Positions 23,661 to 23,728 of a stretch of DNA of 23,728 bases are shown piece by piece; the first letter of the stretch is position 1; each line of letters starts with the position of its first letter. Below the pieces are notes generated by a model. It was not told the origin of the DNA, did no database searches, and saw nothing but the letters and a program-made list of their open reading frames with translations. The stretch is from CAYRLW01 sp964425215 (GTDB lineage: Bacteria > Spirochaetota > Spirochaetia > Treponematales > Breznakiellaceae): contig CAYRLW010000050.1 of the NCBI GenBank assembly GCA_964425215.1, positions 1 to 23,728 of the forward strand, written 5' to 3'. The position numbers were made by a program, and so were the translations under genes.

Positions 23661-23674
23661 AGAGGCTCTTTCAA
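23661..23674. repeat. Truncated third copy of the GAGGYTCTTTCAAAA repeat
   Basis: AGAGGCTCTTTCAA is identical over 14 bases to 22197-22210, the left arm of hairpin 1, but the sequence then changes abruptly to TGTGTATTCC and no right arm follows within the window. Confidence 0.75.
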
Positions 23675-23728
23675 TGTGTATTCCGATGAAACCTGCCAGT
23701 GATTCCGGCCGAAACCTGCCACTGGTCT
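23675..23728. mobile_element. Probable terminus of an IS21-like insertion sequence (partial)
   Basis: From TGTGTATTCC onward the sequence contains GAAACCTGCCA twice (23688-23698 and 23711-23721), a 23-base period, each preceded by TTCCG and followed by a (C/G)TG. Tandem repeats of this type starting with TG next to the end are the habit of IS21-family ends, where they serve as transposase sites. No transposase gene is inside the window; the assignment rests on repeat style and on the interrupted repeat at its border. Confidence 0.45.

Noticed and set aside
23681..23728. CRISPR-like repeats at the window end
   Set aside because: Only two 11-base repeats at a 23-base period, with no spacer-sized unique sequence; an IS terminus fits better.

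Overview
The window reads as chromosomal DNA of an anaerobic bacterium. It holds a two-component regulator with a sugar ABC importer, a molybdenum-dependent purine-catabolic operon that includes the knotted carbamoyltransferase YgeW, and a four-gene Wadjet (JetABCD) defence operon. A gut or sediment spirochaete (Treponema-like) or a Firmicute would fit. This placement is inference from gene content, because no rRNA or other phylogenetic marker lies in the window.

Left part (1-4807): a divergent pair of a YesN-type response regulator (minus strand, cut by the window edge) and a plus-strand carbohydrate operon. The operon encodes an extracellular solute-binding protein, two membrane permeases and a Gfo/Idh/MocA oxidoreductase. 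No ATPase subunit is present, so the importer probably borrows a shared one encoded elsewhere. A stem-loop separates the binding-protein gene from the permease genes.

Centre left (4845-11402, plus): a complete, tightly overlapping jetABCD operon. JetA (kleisin), JetB (KITE-type winged-helix protein) and JetC (SMC/MukB-like ATPase) would form a DNA-extruding motor, and JetD (TOPRIM protein) would cut the DNA; in characterised Wadjet systems this removes small circular plasmids. Unusual details are an acidic linker inserted in JetA, a charged C-terminal tail on JetC, and a promoter-like sequence that would place the transcript start almost at the jetA ATG and carries a palindrome. A pair of GC-rich palindromes at 11412-11447 separates jetD from the convergent operon.

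Centre right (21132-11479, minus): six genes, transcribed in the order adenine deaminase, xanthine dehydrogenase FeS/FAD subunit, xanthine dehydrogenase Mo subunit, hydantoinase/allantoinase-like amidohydrolase, 8-oxoguanine deaminase, YgeW. Adenine, hypoxanthine/xanthine and 8-oxoguanine would be funnelled to xanthine or urate, and ring-opened ureides would then be broken down by the amidohydrolase and the carbamoyltransferase. A good sigma70-type promoter precedes the first gene.

Right part (21249-23728): a monofunctional peptidoglycan transglycosylase; an AT-rich intergenic region with two near-perfect hairpins sharing a GAGGYTCTTTCAAAA core; a DHA1/TetA-like MFS transporter; then a third, half copy of the same repeat. 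That copy stops exactly where a probable IS21-like terminus with tandem repeats begins. By eye, GC content is clearly higher across the Jet and purine blocks than in the flanking sugar and MFS genes.
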